A stretch of DNA of 64,000 nucleotides, taken from assembly GCF_011440275.1 (NCBI RefSeq), contig NZ_JAAOIV010000014.1, forward strand, positions 1-64,000. Direction: 5' to 3'. This DNA is from Metallococcus carri. GTDB taxonomy: Bacteria; Actinomycetota; Actinomycetes; Actinomycetales; Dermatophilaceae. The notes beneath the pieces were generated by a model. The model did no database searches. It had not been told where the DNA came from and was given only the letters and a program-made list of their open reading frames with translations. This document shows, piece after piece, positions 62,502 through 64,000 of the stretch (position 1 is its first letter; every line of letters starts with the position of its first letter). The translations under genes and the position numbers were made by a program.

Positions 62502-62525
62502 CCTCCGCAGCTTAGGCTGGGGGAA

Positions 62526-62618
62526 GTTCCGCGGGAGCCGAGCCACCCGGGCTCGGCTGAGAGGGCACTAGGTGCCGACCGCTCGAACCTGATGCGGGTT
62601 ATGCCGTCGAAGGGAGGA
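62526..62618 (+). ncRNA. TPP riboswitch (THI element)
   Basis: GGAGCC...GGGCTCGGCTGAGAGGGC, then GCCGACCGC and GAACCTGATGCGGGTTATGCCG with GAAGGGAGG match the thiamine pyrophosphate riboswitch: CTGAGA and the ACCTGAT...GGTTATGCC pair are diagnostic. It precedes thiO and should lower expression when TPP is plentiful. Confidence 0.93.
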
Positions 62619-62621
62619 ACG

Positions 62622-63734
62622 ATGCGGGTCATCGTTATCGGAGCCGGGGTGATCGGCTCAGCCATTGCGTGGCGCCTCGCTCGCGCGGGTGCGCAGGTCA
62701 CCGTGGTCGATCCGGCGCCGGGTCACGGCGCCAGCCGGGCGGCGGCCGGCATGCTCACCCCGGTGGGCGAGGCCTGGCACGGCGAGCGCGATCTCGCGAC
62801 GCTGCTGCTCGACTCTGCGCGCCGCTACCCACGCTTCGTCCAAGACGTCGCTGCGTCCAGCGGAGGCGACACCGGCTACCGGACCACCCAGACGCTCATC
62901 TGCGGAGCCGATGGCGCCGACCGGCAGGCGCTCGCCGAACTGCACGACCTGGCGACGCGCACGGGTTTGCGCACCGAACCGCTCACGCTGCGCGAGGCTC
63001 GCCGGATCGAGCCGGCGCTGGCCCCCCGGCTCGCGTGCGCCTATCTCGCCCCGGACGATCACCAGGTCGACCCGCGGGCCCTGTGCGCCGCGCTGCTCGC
63101 CGGCCTGCGGGCTGATGGCGGCGCGCTCGTCCAGGCCGAGGCGACCGAGGTGCTCGCCGACTCGCGCAGCGTGCGGCTCGCGGACGGCCGTTCGCTCGAC
63201 GCCGACGCGATCGTGCTCGCCAACGCTCTCGGCGCGACTCCCCTGTGGCCCGCCCTCGGCGGTCTGCGGGCGGTGTATGGCGACATCGCCCGCCTCGCGC
63301 CCGCCCTCGATCTGCCACCGCTGCTGCAGGGAGTGGTGCGCGGCCTGGTCGGTGGTCACTCGGTCTATCTCGTTCCGCGCGCCGACGGCTCGGTAGTGCT
63401 CGGTGCCACGATGCGCGAAAACGGCGACAGCCGGGTCAGCGTCGGCGGCGTGCACGAATTGCTGCGCGACGCCGCCACGATCGTGCCCGGCGTCGTCGAC
63501 CTTGCCGTCGAGGAGATCATCGCCCGGCCCCGCCCCGGCACGCCCGACAACCTGCCGCTGCTCGGCGAGGTCGCACCGGGCGTCGTCGCCGCCACCGGCT
63601 TCCACCGGCACGGGGTGCTCCTCGCGCCCCTGGCCGCAGACGCGGTGGCGAGCACCCTCGGCATACCTGTGGACGACCTTCCCGACCTCGACGCTTGTGC
63701 GCCAACGCGTTTCGCACTGCAGGAGAGCAGATGA
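62622..63734 (+). CDS. thiO: Glycine oxidase
   Basis: A 370-residue FAD enzyme oxidising glycine to dehydroglycine for thiazole synthesis. GAGVIGSAIAWRLARAG is the FAD-binding site; GASRAAAGMLTPVGE and the late VEEIIARPRPGTPDNLPLLGE, GFHRHGVLLAP are typical of ThiO. The ATG falls four bases after the riboswitch and is partly within its 3' arm, so the switch probably sequesters the ribosome site. Coupled to thiS (4-base overlap). Confidence 0.92.
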   Translation: MRVIVIGAGVIGSAIAWRLARAGAQVTVVDPAPGHGASRAAAGMLTPVGEAWHGERDLATLLLDSARRYPRFVQDVAASSGGDTGYRTTQTLICGADGADRQALAELHDLATRTGLRTEPLTLREARRIEPALAPRLACAYLAPDDHQVDPRALCAALLAGLRADGGALVQAEATEVLADSRSVRLADGRSLDADAIVLANALGATPLWPALGGLRAVYGDIARLAPALDLPPLLQGVVRGLVGGHSVYLVPRADGSVVLGATMRENGDSRVSVGGVHELLRDAATIVPGVVDLAVEEIIARPRPGTPDNLPLLGEVAPGVVAATGFHRHGVLLAPLAADAVASTLGIPVDDLPDLDACAPTRFALQESR

Positions 63735-63967
63735 ACCTCACCATCAACAACGAACCCCGCGAACTTCGAGCCGGTATGACGTGCCGCGAGTTGGTCTCGG
63801 ATCTCACCGGCCGGGTGGTCACCGAGGAGGGCCGGGCCGAGGGCGGCGGCCCGCTCGGCGTGGCACTGGCGGTCGACGGATCGGTGGTCCCACGCAGCCT
63901 CTGGGCGACGACCGAACTCGCGGACGGGCAGCAGGTCGAGCTCGTGACGGCAGTGCAAGGAGGATGA
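63731..63967 (+). CDS. thiS: Sulfur carrier protein ThiS
   Basis: A 78-residue ubiquitin-like sulfur carrier: MNLTINNEPREL start and VQGG C-terminus, the diglycine that ThiF-type enzymes convert to thiocarboxylate. An internal EEGRAEGGGPLGVALAVDGSVVP is longer than the usual ~66-residue ThiS. It overlaps thiO (ATGA) and precedes thiG by 2 bases. Confidence 0.9.
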   Translation: MNLTINNEPRELRAGMTCRELVSDLTGRVVTEEGRAEGGGPLGVALAVDGSVVPRSLWATTELADGQQVELVTAVQGG

Positions 63968-63969
63968 CC

Positions 63970-64000
63970 ATGACTGTGGCACAAGCGGATTCACTCATCG
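63970..64000 (+). CDS. thiG: Thiazole synthase, N-terminal start only (cut by window end)
   Basis: The first ten codons (MTVAQADSLI) of a gene that begins two bases after thiS. Its position after thiO and thiS makes ThiG the natural call, but the fragment is too short to confirm from sequence. Confidence 0.6.
   Translation, partial: MTVAQADSLI

Overview
The window is very GC-rich DNA with GC-ending codons, many GTG starts and actinobacterial gene content. It looks like the chromosome of an actinomycete, probably Micrococcales (Dermacoccaceae or Intrasporangiaceae-like); that placement is an inference. The block ino1-padR-ponA-GT87-rpsF-ssb-rpsR-rplI-(cell-wall genes)-dnaB matches the origin-proximal block of Mycobacterium tuberculosis Rv0046c-Rv0058, so the central part probably lies near the replication origin.

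Layout. 0.3-5.3 kb: a HAD hydrolase, then a complete selenocysteine-making locus (selD, tRNA-Sec, selA, selB). No recognisable selenoprotein gene lies in the window. 5.4-10.2 kb: DoxX protein, orphan LuxR-type regulator, small membrane proteins, monoacylglycerol-lipase-like hydrolase, two conserved unknown genes and a secreted SapA-like protein. 10.2-11.3 kb: a repeat-filled spacer. 11.3-27.5 kb: the conserved block above, with a MATE exporter, three secreted peptidoglycan hydrolases and a ClC protein inserted before dnaB. dnaB is preceded by a cluster of DnaA-box-like 9-mers.

27.6-31.3 kb is an amide-use cluster: cytoplasmic AmiC-like sensor, MarR regulator, formamidase/acetamidase and AmiS channel, with matching inverted repeats in both promoter regions. 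31.3-43.2 kb holds accessory genes: VapBC toxin-antitoxin, GlxA-type AraC regulator, Fic protein, an operon of an acetoacetate-decarboxylase-like enzyme with a DJ-1 protein and an SDR, a zinc-type ArsR/ZIP/CDF set, and a secreted choice-of-anchor-P protein. 43.9-54.3 kb holds a phosphotransferase, a damaged locus where the start of a sugar-binding lipoprotein gene is joined to a frameshifted osmC, a LacI regulator, a flavin disulfide reductase, a P450, a class III CoA-transferase, GNATs, VOC proteins and a second PadR regulator. 54.4-64 kb holds a single-chain purL, small conserved proteins, pterin dehydratase, TRIC-type channel, Zn alcohol dehydrogenase, and a thiamine locus: thiE on the minus strand facing a TPP riboswitch followed by thiO-thiS-thiG (thiG is cut by the window end).

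Two genome-scale patterns stand out. Spacers carry several families of short tandem or dispersed palindromic repeats, including a 51-bp-period family at three separate loci. A short word, (C/G)GTATGCCG or its complement, is strongly over-represented across genes and spacers, and in several genes it imposes the otherwise rare ATA isoleucine codon.
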